From Flavobacterium quisquiliarum (GTDB taxonomy: Bacteria > Bacteroidota > Bacteroidia > Flavobacteriales > Flavobacteriaceae): 64,000 nt of DNA. Numbering within the stretch: the stretch's first letter is position 1; each line of letters begins with the position of its first letter. Made by a program: the position numbers and the translations under genes. The stretch covers positions 1 through 64,000 of the forward strand of contig NZ_WWEM01000043.1 in assembly GCF_019308285.1 (NCBI RefSeq). Direction: 5' to 3'. Below, piece after piece: positions 1 through 8,308 of the stretch. The notes under the pieces are model-generated. The model had not been told where the DNA came from, did no database searches, and saw only the letters and a list, made by a program, of their open reading frames with translations.

Positions 1-869
1 AGTCCATAAATCAATCCGCCCATGAAAGCATCACCGCTTCCAACTCTGTCCACTACTGGAGTAACTTCTTTTACTTTTGCACTGTAAACTGCTTTTCCAT
101 CATACAAGATTCCGCCGATTCTTTGGTGTGAAGCACTTACTGAATAGCGAAGCGTTGTTGCAGCAATTTTAAGATTCGGAATCAATTCAAACAGTTTATC
201 ATATACTGCCGGAAGTGACTTTTCATCCTGGTAATTCGGATTTACCTTAGGAATTCCCAGCATAAAATACGCAGTATCAATATCTCCTAAAATGACATTA
301 CTGTATTTTAACATTTCTGGCATTACTTCGCTTGGCGTTTTGCCATATTGCCAGAGTTTTGATCTGTAGTTTAAGTCGCAGGAAATTTTGATTCCTTTTT
401 TATGAGCGACTTTTATTGCTTCCAAACAGGCTTCTGCTGCTGTTTGAGAAATAGCTGGCGTAATACCGCTCCAATGAAACCATTCAGCTCCTTCTAAAAC
501 TTTTTCCCAGTCAACCTGTCCTTTTTCAATTGTTGACATTGCACTGTGTGCACGGTCGTAAACTACGTTACTCCCGCGTGTTCCTGCACCGGTTTCCAGA
601 AAATAGATTCCTAAACGTTCTCCTCCGTAAACAATGTTTTTAGACTCGACATTCATCTTTCTGATTTCTTTTAATGCAGAAAAACCAATTTCGTTTTCAG
701 GTAATCTGGTCACAAATTCAGCATTTACACCATAATTCGCCAAAGAAACACATACGTTGAATTCTCCGCCTCCATATGTAGCACCAAATGCCGTAGACTG
801 TGAAAAACGCAAATGTCTTTCTGTCGATAATCGAAGCATGATTTCTCCAAATGCAACTACTCTACTCAT
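1..869 (-). CDS. kdgK: 2-keto-3-deoxygluconate kinase (PfkB family), 3' end beyond the window
   Basis: Sugar kinase that phosphorylates 2-keto-3-deoxygluconate (KDG) to KDPG in the cytoplasm, the step that commits uronate-derived carbon to the Entner-Doudoroff aldolase. The start ATG is at 869-867 and about 289 codons are visible. The N-terminal substrate loop has a GGGEFNV motif near residues 33-39. The PfkB signature GSGDAF, whose Asp is the catalytic base, lies at about positions 22-40, so only the C-terminal helices are missing. It follows uxaC by 13 bases and is probably the last visible gene of the kduI-kduD-uxaC-kdgK unit. A fructokinase-like PfkB relative is possible from sequence alone, but the context favours KdgK. 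Confidence 0.88.
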   Translation of the reverse strand, partial: MSRVVAFGEIMLRLSTERHLRFSQSTAFGATYGGGEFNVCVSLANYGVNAEFVTRLPENEIGFSALKEIRKMNVESKNIVYGGERLGIYFLETGAGTRGSNVVYDRAHSAMSTIEKGQVDWEKVLEGAEWFHWSGITPAISQTAAEACLEAIKVAHKKGIKISCDLNYRSKLWQYGKTPSEVMPEMLKYSNVILGDIDTAYFMLGIPKVNPNYQDEKSLPAVYDKLFELIPNLKIAATTLRYSVSASHQRIGGILYDGKAVYSAKVKEVTPVVDRVGSGDAFMGGLIYG

Positions 870-882
870 TGTAAATACTTAA

Positions 883-2286
883 TTAAAAGTTGAAATATTC
901 TTTTGCGTTGTTATATGAAATATCAGAAACTAATTTTCCAATCCATTCCATATCATTTGGAAGTTCTCCACGTTTAATTTCATCTCCTAAAAGATTACAT
1001 AAAATACGTCTGAAATATTCGTGTCTTGGGAATGATAAGAAACTTCTAGAATCTGTCAACATTCCAACAAAACAGCTGATTAATCCCATATTGGAAAGCG
1101 CATTTAACTGCTTAGTCATTCCATCTTTTTGATCTAAGAACCACCATCCAGATCCAAATTGTACTTTTCCACGAACACTTCCGTCATTGAAGTTTCCAAT
1201 CATAGTCGCCATAACTTCGTTATCAGCCGGATTTAGGTTATAGATAATCGTTTTGCTTAATTTATCTTTACTGTCTAAAGCATTTAAGAAACCTGAAAGT
1301 TTTTGTGCCTGAGGATAATCTCCGATAGAATCCCATCCTGTATCTGGTCCTAAAATTCTATGCATACGTGCGTTGTTGTTACGTAATGCTCCTAAGTGAA
1401 ATTGCTGTACCCAACCAAATTCATGATACGTTTCGCATAAGAAAATTAAAACAGCACTTTGGAATTTCAAAGCTTCTTCTGGTGTTATGATTCTGTTTTC
1501 TCTTTTCTTTTTGAAAATGGCAGTAATTTCAGATTCTGTAAATTCTTCAAAATAAATTTTATCTAAACCGTGGTCGCTTAATTTACATCCGTTTGCATTA
1601 AAGAATTCAATTCTGTTTCTTAATGCAGCCTGTAAATCAGTAAAAGTATTAATTGCAATACCGGACACATCCCCTAATGTGTCCAGATATGCATTATAAC
1701 CATCATTAGCAATTAAGATGGCTTTATCAGGTCTGAAAGCCGTACTCATTTTGATTCCAGTCGAATTGTTTGCGAATTTTTTGTGATATTCTAAACTATC
1801 AATTGGATCTTCTGTTGTACAAACTAATTCAGCGTTTACTTTTTTAAGAAGGTTTTGTGTGCTGTACGCCTGAGAATTGATTTTCTCTGAAGTTTCAATA
1901 TAAATTTTCTCCGCCGATTTTTCATTCAGCAAATCATAAATATCAAAATAGCGCGCTAACTCTAAATGTGTCCAGTGGTACAAAGGATTACGCATCGTGT
2001 ACGGAACTGTTTTTGCCCAGTTTAAGAATTTGTCTTTATCTGAACCATTTCCTGTTACAAACTGCTCGTTGATTCCTAAAGTACGCATAGCACGCCACTT
2101 GTAATGATCTCCATTAATCCATACATTCGTAATGTTATCAAAAATCTTATCCTCGGCAATAAACTGCGGGTTTAAGTGATTATGGTAATCAATAATTGGC
2201 TGGTTTTTAGAGTAATTATGATACAACTCTTCAGCGTATTTATTTTCTAATAAAAAATTGTCGTGTATGAATGTATTTGCGCTCAT
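883..2286 (-). CDS. uxaC: Uronate isomerase UxaC
   Basis: Glucuronate/galacturonate isomerase converting D-glucuronate to D-fructuronate and D-galacturonate to D-tagaturonate in the cytoplasm. The 467-residue length is typical of the family. The metal-binding DYHNHLNP motif of the amidohydrolase fold is near residues 33-40, and NGDHYKWRAMR follows at about 58-68, both characteristic of UxaC. It lies 24 bases downstream of kduD and 13 bases before kdgK on the same strand, inside a uronate catabolism operon. The reductases and dehydratases that would act on its products (UxaB/UxuB, UxaA/UxuA) are not in the window and may lie beyond the left edge. Confidence 0.95.
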   Translation of the reverse strand: MSANTFIHDNFLLENKYAEELYHNYSKNQPIIDYHNHLNPQFIAEDKIFDNITNVWINGDHYKWRAMRTLGINEQFVTGNGSDKDKFLNWAKTVPYTMRNPLYHWTHLELARYFDIYDLLNEKSAEKIYIETSEKINSQAYSTQNLLKKVNAELVCTTEDPIDSLEYHKKFANNSTGIKMSTAFRPDKAILIANDGYNAYLDTLGDVSGIAINTFTDLQAALRNRIEFFNANGCKLSDHGLDKIYFEEFTESEITAIFKKKRENRIITPEEALKFQSAVLIFLCETYHEFGWVQQFHLGALRNNNARMHRILGPDTGWDSIGDYPQAQKLSGFLNALDSKDKLSKTIIYNLNPADNEVMATMIGNFNDGSVRGKVQFGSGWWFLDQKDGMTKQLNALSNMGLISCFVGMLTDSRSFLSFPRHEYFRRILCNLLGDEIKRGELPNDMEWIGKLVSDISYNNAKEYFNF

Positions 2287-2310
2287 GTCTTTTTAAATAT
2301 AATTTGAGAA

Positions 2311-3102
2311 TTATTCTTCGTTTGAAGGTTTTCCAATTGTTGCAAGAATTCCACCGTCAACATATAAAATGTGACCGTTTACAAAATCACTTGCTTTGGA
2401 AGATAAAAATATTGCTGCTCCAGCTAAATCACCTGGATCTCCCCATTTTGCAGCAGGAGTTCTGCTAATGATAAAATCATTAAACGGATGCCCGTCAACT
2501 CTAATTGGTTTTGTTTGTTCTGTTGCAAAATAACCTGGTCCAATTCCATTAATCTGAACATTGTATTTTGCCCATTCTGTTGCCATGTTTTTAGTAAGCA
2601 TTTTCAAGCCTCCTTTTGCAGCAGCGTATGCAGAAACTGTATTTCTTCCTAATTCGCTCATCATAGAACAAATGTTGATAATTTTGCCTTGTCTTCTTTG
2701 AATCATTCCTTTTGCAACATGCTTAGAAACGATAAACGGACTTACTAAATCAATATCGACCACTTCTCTAAAATCTGAAACTTCCATATCTAGAAGCGGA
2801 ATTCTTTTAATAATTCCGGCGTTATTAATCAAGATATCAATTGGCCCAACTTCGTTTTCAATTTTTGCAACAGCTTCTTTTACTTCCTGCTCTTCAGTTA
2901 CATTAAATTTGTAACCAACCGCATTAATACCTTCAGCTTTAAGTGCTGCCACAGCATTATCAATTTTTTCTTGAGAAGAATTTCCATTCACAACAATCGT
3001 TGCTCCTGCTTGCCCAAGTCCTTTTGCCATTGCCATTCCCAATCCGTGAGTACTTCCTGTAATAAGGGCAACTTTTCCTTGTATGTCAAATAAGTTTGTC
3101 AT
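2311..3102 (-). CDS. kduD: 2-dehydro-3-deoxy-D-gluconate 5-dehydrogenase (KduD-type SDR)
   Basis: Classical short-chain dehydrogenase of 263 residues. It has the cofactor motif TGSTHGLG at 15-22, NNAG at 93-96, and the catalytic Ser146, Tyr159 and Lys163 (YAAAK). Next to kduI it is best read as KduD, which reduces 2,5-diketo-3-deoxygluconate to KDG with NAD(P)H during breakdown of unsaturated uronates from pectin, alginate-like or glycosaminoglycan oligosaccharides. It starts 4 bases after the kduI stop, so the two are translationally close. A gluconate 5-dehydrogenase role is the alternative, since the two activities cannot be told apart by motif. Confidence 0.88.
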   Translation of the reverse strand: MTNLFDIQGKVALITGSTHGLGMAMAKGLGQAGATIVVNGNSSQEKIDNAVAALKAEGINAVGYKFNVTEEQEVKEAVAKIENEVGPIDILINNAGIIKRIPLLDMEVSDFREVVDIDLVSPFIVSKHVAKGMIQRRQGKIINICSMMSELGRNTVSAYAAAKGGLKMLTKNMATEWAKYNVQINGIGPGYFATEQTKPIRVDGHPFNDFIISRTPAAKWGDPGDLAGAAIFLSSKASDFVNGHILYVDGGILATIGKPSNEE

Positions 3103-3106
3103 TTTC

Positions 3107-3946
3107 TTATCTTAAATCAGTGATTTTACAAACATCCATATCTCCGTAATCTAAATTCTCACCTGCCATTCCCCAAATAAAAGTGTAGTTGCTGGTTCCT
3201 GAACCTGAGTGAATTGACCAAGGTGGCGAAATTACTGCCTGATGATTGTTCATCCAGATATGTCTTGTTTCCTGAGGTTGCCCCATAAAATGGCAAACTG
3301 CTTGGTTTTCTGGAATATCTAAATAAAAATAAACTTCCATTCTACGATCATGTACGTGAGCTGGCATTGTATTCCAAACACTTCCTGGCTTCAATTCTGT
3401 CATTCCCATCTGTAATTGGCAAGTAATAACTACACTTCCAATAATCATTTGGTTCACGGTACGGTGGTTTGCCGTTTCCATTGTACCCAACTGTAATTTA
3501 TTAGCTTCAGCTAAACTCACTTTCTTAGTAGGATAAGTAGTGTGTGCTGGTGCAGAATTTAAATAGAATTTAGCAGGATTGCTTTTGTCATCACTTTTAA
3601 AAATCACTTCTTTATTTCCAGCTCCGATATACAAAGCATCTTTAAATCCTAATTCATAAGCTGTTCCTTCCACAACTACAGAACCACTTCCACCAACATT
3701 AATAATTCCAAGTTCTCTTCTTTCTAAAAAATAAGGCGCTTTAAGCGGATCGATTGTTTCTAAAGCTAAATCACCTTTTACTGGAACTGCAGAACCTGCG
3801 ATGTATCTGTCGTAATGAGAATAAACCAGTACTACTTCATCTTCCTGCATTAGATCATCAATTAAGAATTCTTCTCTCAATTGTTGAGTATCATATTTTT
3901 TTACAGCTTCTGGGCTTGACGCGTATCTTGAACTATATTTTGTCAT
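3107..3946 (-). CDS. kduI: 5-dehydro-4-deoxy-D-glucuronate isomerase
   Basis: Cupin-fold isomerase that converts 4-deoxy-L-threo-5-hexosulose uronate (the spontaneous product of unsaturated uronates) to 2,5-diketo-3-deoxygluconate. The 279-residue length matches the family. The zinc ligands are visible: His197 and His199 in HVHDRR, Glu204, and His246. These are spaced exactly like the His196/His198/Glu203/His245 set of the E. coli enzyme. It is the first gene of a unit with kduD, uxaC and kdgK, and a LacI-type operator plus -7 box lies 14-35 bases upstream of its start. There are no odd features. Confidence 0.96.
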   Translation of the reverse strand: MTKYSSRYASSPEAVKKYDTQQLREEFLIDDLMQEDEVVLVYSHYDRYIAGSAVPVKGDLALETIDPLKAPYFLERRELGIINVGGSGSVVVEGTAYELGFKDALYIGAGNKEVIFKSDDKSNPAKFYLNSAPAHTTYPTKKVSLAEANKLQLGTMETANHRTVNQMIIGSVVITCQLQMGMTELKPGSVWNTMPAHVHDRRMEVYFYLDIPENQAVCHFMGQPQETRHIWMNNHQAVISPPWSIHSGSGTSNYTFIWGMAGENLDYGDMDVCKITDLR

Positions 3947-3959
3947 AATTTCTATTTAA

Positions 3960-3981
3960 TGTAATCGATTGCACAAAATTA
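3960..3981 (-). promoter_or_regulatory. LacI-family operator overlapping the start region of the kduI promoter
   Basis: The near-palindrome TGTAATCGATTGCA is at 3960-3973, one mismatched pair away from perfect symmetry, and fits the LacI-family pattern TGnAAnCGnTTnCA. Directly abutting it, on the minus strand, is a perfect Bacteroidetes -7 box TAATTTTG (3981-3974). A repressor here would cover the transcription start of kduI-kduD-uxaC-kdgK. No clear -33 TTG lies at the usual 19-21 spacing. The identical 16-mer recurs at 6987-7002 with the same geometry. Confidence 0.75.
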
Positions 3982-4045
3982 ATTTTTTATATTGAAAAAC
4001 CATAATTCAAACCAAAAATTATTTCGTTTGAATCATTTTTGTTTT

Positions 4046-5362
4046 TTATAACTCCACTTTTTTCATTCTTGGAACTAGGATATGCATAATCAGCCAAGCC
4101 AATAAATACGAAGCTCCACAGATACAAAACATAATAAAATAACCTGTTTCTATCTTGCCTATTTTAGTGTAATAAACAAACATATTTTTTTGAATAAGCA
4201 CAGTTAATAAAATTCCGCCAAGCGCTCCAAACATTCCACCCATTCCTGTAACCGATGCAGTAGCTTTTTTAGGAAACATATCTGAAACTGTTGTAAATAT
4301 ATTTGCACTCCAAGCTTGATGCGCTGAAACCGCTAAACCAATTACCAAAATTGCAAACCAAATATTTATTGCTCCTAATTGCTGTGCAAATAAAACTGGC
4401 AAAACTGCAAAAGCATACAACAACATACTTGTTTTTCTTGCCTTATAAGCCGGCCAATTGTTATTTATTAATTTTAGCGGAAGCCATCCTCCACCAATAC
4501 TTCCTATACTTCCAATCATGTAAACTAGAGCGCAAGGCCAAATAATTTCAGTAGCTGTGAGTTTATATTGTTTCATCAAGAAATCTGGCAACCAGAACAA
4601 ATAAAACCACCAAACTGGATCTGTCAATAATTTACCAATAGCAAAAGCCCATGTCTGGCGAAATGAAAGCAACTTTATCCAAGAAACTTTTTCTTTTGAT
4701 TCTTCTACCGATTCTTCTAACTTATCTGATGTAATATATTCTAATTCAGCTTGAGACAACCGTTTGTGTTTTTGAGGTACTTCATACAATAAAAACCACA
4801 ATGCCAACCAAACAAAACCAACAATACCTGTTATGATAAAAGCCCATTGCCAGCCATATTTTTCTGCTATATGAGGAACTGTTAACGGAACAATAATAGC
4901 TCCTATATTACTTCCTGAATTGAAAATTCCAGTAGCTAAAGCTCTTTCTTTCTGAGGAAACCATTCGGCTGTTGCTTTTATTGCTGCCGGAAAATTTCCA
5001 GCTTCTGTAACTCCTAAAAACACGCGGGCTATTAAAAAACCTCCAGTTCCTGTTGCCAATGCATGTCCAATTGCCGCTAAACTCCATAAACCGGTTGCAA
5101 TTGCATACCCCAATTTAGTCCCTAACTTATCAATAATTCCTCCCGCAACCAGCATCCCTAAAGCGTATGCAATTTTAAATGCCAATTCGATATTAGAATA
5201 ATCAATCACTTCTTGCTCTGGCGTCCAATGAAACGCTTCTGCCAAAAAAGGCCTAAGGTAACTTATTACATTCCTATCGAGATAATTGACAGTTGTAGCA
5301 AAAAATACTAAACTGCAAATAGTCCAACGGTATCTTCCTATTGCTGCATTAGCTTGGTTCAT
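4046..5362 (-). CDS. MFS hexuronate-type transporter (ACS family, ExuT-like)
   Basis: A 438-residue, 12-helix major facilitator of the anion:cation symporter family that includes ExuT (hexuronates) and GudP-like permeases. Family marks include FFATTVNYLDRNV in helix 1, GNFPAAIKATAEWFP after helix 4, and the central cytoplasmic loop near 205-225. It is probably an inner-membrane proton symporter for glucuronate, galacturonate or an unsaturated uronate. It is a paralogue of the next upstream gene (gap 47 bases) and is likely co-transcribed with it. Downstream, 99 bases separate its end from kduI, and that gap holds a separate operator and promoter. Substrate is inferred from context only. Confidence 0.85.
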   Translation of the reverse strand: MNQANAAIGRYRWTICSLVFFATTVNYLDRNVISYLRPFLAEAFHWTPEQEVIDYSNIELAFKIAYALGMLVAGGIIDKLGTKLGYAIATGLWSLAAIGHALATGTGGFLIARVFLGVTEAGNFPAAIKATAEWFPQKERALATGIFNSGSNIGAIIVPLTVPHIAEKYGWQWAFIITGIVGFVWLALWFLLYEVPQKHKRLSQAELEYITSDKLEESVEESKEKVSWIKLLSFRQTWAFAIGKLLTDPVWWFYLFWLPDFLMKQYKLTATEIIWPCALVYMIGSIGSIGGGWLPLKLINNNWPAYKARKTSMLLYAFAVLPVLFAQQLGAINIWFAILVIGLAVSAHQAWSANIFTTVSDMFPKKATASVTGMGGMFGALGGILLTVLIQKNMFVYYTKIGKIETGYFIMFCICGASYLLAWLIMHILVPRMKKVEL

Positions 5363-5409
5363 GATTTGGTTTTGGTTTAGGTTGGTTAGTTAGTGTCGAA
5401 AAATCTTGG

Positions 5410-6879
5410 TTAGAGATTTGTAATCGGACTGTATTTTGGAACCAATGTTTTCATTACGATCCAGCCCGTCAAATAACAAACTGCACAGATAGAAAAAATG
5501 ATAAAATATCCAGCTTCAATTCCTTTGAATCCCATAAAAACCATGTTCGTATCTTTAGCATAATCAAACAAAACGCCTGATCCTTTATTAATCAAAGTTG
5601 ATCCTACCCCACCTGCTAAACCTCCAATTCCTGTAATGGTTGCTATTGCTTTTTTAGGAAACATATCTCCCACTGTTGTAAAAATATTTGCACTCCAAGA
5701 TTGGTGCGCTGCACCCGCAATTCCAATGATAATTACTGGCACCCAATAACTAATATATCCTAATGGCTGTGCGATCAAAGCTAATAATGGGAAGAAGGCA
5801 AAAATCAACATAGCTCTCATTCTTCCTTCATACGGATTCATTCCTTTTTTCTCTACGAAATAAGTTGGAAGCCATCCGCCAATAATTGACAACAACGTAA
5901 TCATATAAAGAACAAATAACGGCAATGCAGCTTCTGTAGAATCCATTCCGTAAACAGAACTTAAATACGCCGGAGTCCAAAATAAGAAGAACCACCACAC
6001 ACCATCTGTCATAAACTTACCAAAAGCAAATGCCCAGGTTTGTTTGTATTTAAAACAATCCATTAGAGAAACTTTTGAAGTTGTTTCTGGTACATAGCCT
6101 ACTAATTTACTATCCGCAATATCATCTTGCTGAATATATGCTAATTCTTCCGCACTTACTTTTGAGTGTCTCTCTGGTTTATCATACATAAACATCCAAA
6201 ATCCCATCCAAACAAATCCTAACGCTCCGATGATTATAAATGACATTTCCCATCCGAAAGATTTTGCAATAAATGGAATTGTAATTGGTGCAGCCAACGC
6301 TCCAACTGTCGCTCCTGCATTGAAAATACTAGTTGCAAAAGCTCTGTCTTTTTTAGGAAAATATTCTGCTGTAGTTTTAATTGCCGCAGGAAAGTTTCCA
6401 GCCTCTCCTACCGCCAAAACAAAACGAGCGAAAATAAATAATGCAACACTCACATTAATTACCATCGCTGTATCGCTAACTGTACTTATAATCTCTTTTG
6501 AACCATGAAAACCTACAAACCAATTTCCTGTAATGATTCCTGAAGTTGCAATTCCACAGAATGCATGAAGACAAGCTCCTACAGACCAAATTCCGATTGC
6601 CCAAAGAAATCCTTTTTTCGTATCCAACCAATCTACAAATCTTCCTGCAAATAATAAAGAAACAGCATAAAAAATAGAAAATAAAGCAGTGATATTTCCG
6701 TAATCGTTATTAGTCCAATGAAATTCTGGCGCAATAAAATCACTCCATGTTAAAGAAAGTACTTGTCTGTCTAGATAATTAATAGTTGTTGCAAAAAATA
6801 ATAAAGCACAAATACTCCAACGGTATTTGCCTGCAGCTTTGACGCTCTCATTTACTGCAACAGTTTCGGTTTGATTCAT
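5410..6879 (-). CDS. MFS hexuronate-type transporter (ACS family, ExuT-like), first of a tandem pair
   Basis: A 489-residue major facilitator paralogous to the gene at 4046-5362: the same helix-1 FFATTINYLDRQV motif, the same GNFPAAIKTTAEYFP signature, and a shared AHQSWSANIFTTVGDMFPKK stretch in the C-terminal half. It differs by an extra segment of roughly 30-40 residues (about residues 105-145) between helices 3 and 4, which accounts for most of the length difference. It probably imports a different uronate from its paralogue. It is the first gene of the transporter unit. The promoter with operator lies about 110-150 bases upstream. Confidence 0.85.
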   Translation of the reverse strand: MNQTETVAVNESVKAAGKYRWSICALLFFATTINYLDRQVLSLTWSDFIAPEFHWTNNDYGNITALFSIFYAVSLLFAGRFVDWLDTKKGFLWAIGIWSVGACLHAFCGIATSGIITGNWFVGFHGSKEIISTVSDTAMVINVSVALFIFARFVLAVGEAGNFPAAIKTTAEYFPKKDRAFATSIFNAGATVGALAAPITIPFIAKSFGWEMSFIIIGALGFVWMGFWMFMYDKPERHSKVSAEELAYIQQDDIADSKLVGYVPETTSKVSLMDCFKYKQTWAFAFGKFMTDGVWWFFLFWTPAYLSSVYGMDSTEAALPLFVLYMITLLSIIGGWLPTYFVEKKGMNPYEGRMRAMLIFAFFPLLALIAQPLGYISYWVPVIIIGIAGAAHQSWSANIFTTVGDMFPKKAIATITGIGGLAGGVGSTLINKGSGVLFDYAKDTNMVFMGFKGIEAGYFIIFSICAVCYLTGWIVMKTLVPKYSPITNL

Positions 6880-7285
6880 AGTAAGTGGGTATTATAGTTT
6901 TGTAATTTTTGGTAATTTCAGCAACACTATTTACCTCTATTTAAAAATATTAAAATCAATAAATTAACAGTTCTAAAAAGAAATAATGTAATCGATTGCA
7001 CAAATATAGTTTTTAATCTCTACAATCCAAATAAATTGTATAAAAAATAATTTAAGGTTTTCAAATAAACATATTACATAAAAAAAAGAATACAAAATTA
7101 CACATTAAACAATATATTTGTTAAAAGAGACCAGGTGAAATTCATCCTTTTTACGGGGTAAAATTGTCCTAAAATAGTTGATTTTATAAGCCATTTTTAA
7201 CAATTCCATCGAATTTAAGCCATCGGTTGCATTTATTACAACATACACGTATAAAATATTACAAACCAAATAATTACACTCGATA
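6880..7285. other. Divergent intergenic region between the uronate transporter and esterase genes
   Basis: This 406-base AT-rich stretch holds the operator and promoter for the minus-strand transporter pair (6987-7031). Near the other gene there is a weaker relative of the same operator, with CATCGGTTGCA ending at 7232; it matches 10 of 14 positions of the strong sites. If that is real, the esterase gene would belong to the same regulon. No coding sequence is seen. Confidence 0.5.
6987..7031 (-). promoter_or_regulatory. Transporter promoter with LacI-family operator
   Basis: On the minus strand a TTTG -33 element (7031-7028) is followed after exactly 19 bases by a perfect -7 box TATATTTG (7008-7001). 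Immediately downstream is the operator TGTAATCGATTGCA (6987-7000), identical to that at 3960-3973. The operator would overlap the transcription start, so repression by a KdgR-like LacI regulator is the simplest reading. The regulator gene is not in the window. Confidence 0.8.
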
Positions 7286-8224
7286 TTGAAGACTAAAAAA
7301 ACAAAAAGACTAAGAGGAATTACATTAAGTTTTCTTCTTTTTTCAGGAGCATTTTCTCTAAGTGCACAAAATCAGGTAATTCCATTATGGAATAAAATTC
7401 CTGATGAAATTAAAGCAGTTGATTATAAAGAAAAAGAAGTACTTAAGGACGGGAAAATGCAAAGTACAAGTCAGGTTTCTGTACCTACATTAAGTATTTT
7501 TATTCCGAAAGAAGCAAAATCAAATCAAACAGCCGTTGTAATTTGTCCGGGCGGTGGTTACACACATTTAGCTTTTGAGAAAGAAGGAACAAAAGTAGCA
7601 GAATGGTTCAATAGCTTAGGAATTGCTGCATTTGTGCTAAAATACCGCATGCCTACCGATTTAACTATGAAGAATAAAAATGTCGGCCCACTGCAAGATG
7701 GACAGGAAGCCATTCGTTATGTAAGACAGAATGCAGCAAAATGGAATATTGATGCAAATAAGATTGGAATTTTAGGTTTTTCAGCCGGAGGACATTTAGC
7801 GTCTACCGTATCAACTCATTATGATGATAAAGTTTATGATTCGGCTTTTAAAGTAAGTGCTCGACCTGATTTCTCTCTTTTGATTTATCCTGTGATTTCA
7901 ATGCAAAATGAGACTACACATAAAGGTTCGCAGATTAATCTTTTAGGAAATAATCCATCACAAGATCTTTTAGATTCATTTTCAAATGATAAAAAAGTGA
8001 CTGCTAAAACACCACCAGCATTCTTAATTCATGCTACCGACGATACTGTAGTAATACCCGAAAACAGTATCAACTATTATCTGGCTTTGAAAAAAAATGG
8101 AGTTACAGCGGAGTTACATTTATATGAAAAAGGCGGACACGGCTTTGGTTTAGGAGTCAATGACACTAGTAAATTCTGGACAAGAGATTGTGTGGAATGG
8201 CTTAAAGCGAATGGTTACAACTAA
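7286..8224 (+). CDS. Secreted alpha/beta hydrolase (carbohydrate esterase-like)
   Basis: A 312-residue exported hydrolase with a signal peptide (basic n-region, cleavage near residue 28 after SAQ). The fold marks are the oxyanion motif PGGGY at 88-92, nucleophile elbow G-F-S166-A-G, acid Asp253 and His285 in GGHGFG. Relatives of this size act as acetyl-xylan or acetyl-pectin esterases, which fits the neighbouring uronate genes, but the substrate is inferred. The reading frame opens with TTG (7286), which directly precedes the basic signal-peptide start; no in-frame ATG exists until about residue 58, so the TTG start is likely real. A terminator follows at 8232. Confidence 0.82.
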   Translation: MKTKKTKRLRGITLSFLLFSGAFSLSAQNQVIPLWNKIPDEIKAVDYKEKEVLKDGKMQSTSQVSVPTLSIFIPKEAKSNQTAVVICPGGGYTHLAFEKEGTKVAEWFNSLGIAAFVLKYRMPTDLTMKNKNVGPLQDGQEAIRYVRQNAAKWNIDANKIGILGFSAGGHLASTVSTHYDDKVYDSAFKVSARPDFSLLIYPVISMQNETTHKGSQINLLGNNPSQDLLDSFSNDKKVTAKTPPAFLIHATDDTVVIPENSINYYLALKKNGVTAELHLYEKGGHGFGLGVNDTSKFWTRDCVEWLKANGYN

Positions 8225-8231
8225 AAATAAG

Positions 8232-8262
8232 AAAGGCAAAACTTTTTCAAGTTTTGCCTTTT
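8232..8262 (+). terminator. Intrinsic terminator after the esterase gene
   Basis: A 13-base-pair stem (8232-8244 with 8250-8262 region) with the arm AAAGGCAAAACTT and a TTTC loop, ending in TTTT. It sits 8 bases after the esterase stop codon. Confidence 0.8.
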
Positions 8263-8308
8263 AATCAAAAAAAAAACAAAAAGGAATTAAAAAAACCATT
8301 TTAATATT

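Noticed and set aside
890..1132. 80-residue plus-strand frame opposite uxaC
   Set aside because: Antisense shadow of a well-supported gene; no promoter or recognisable protein.
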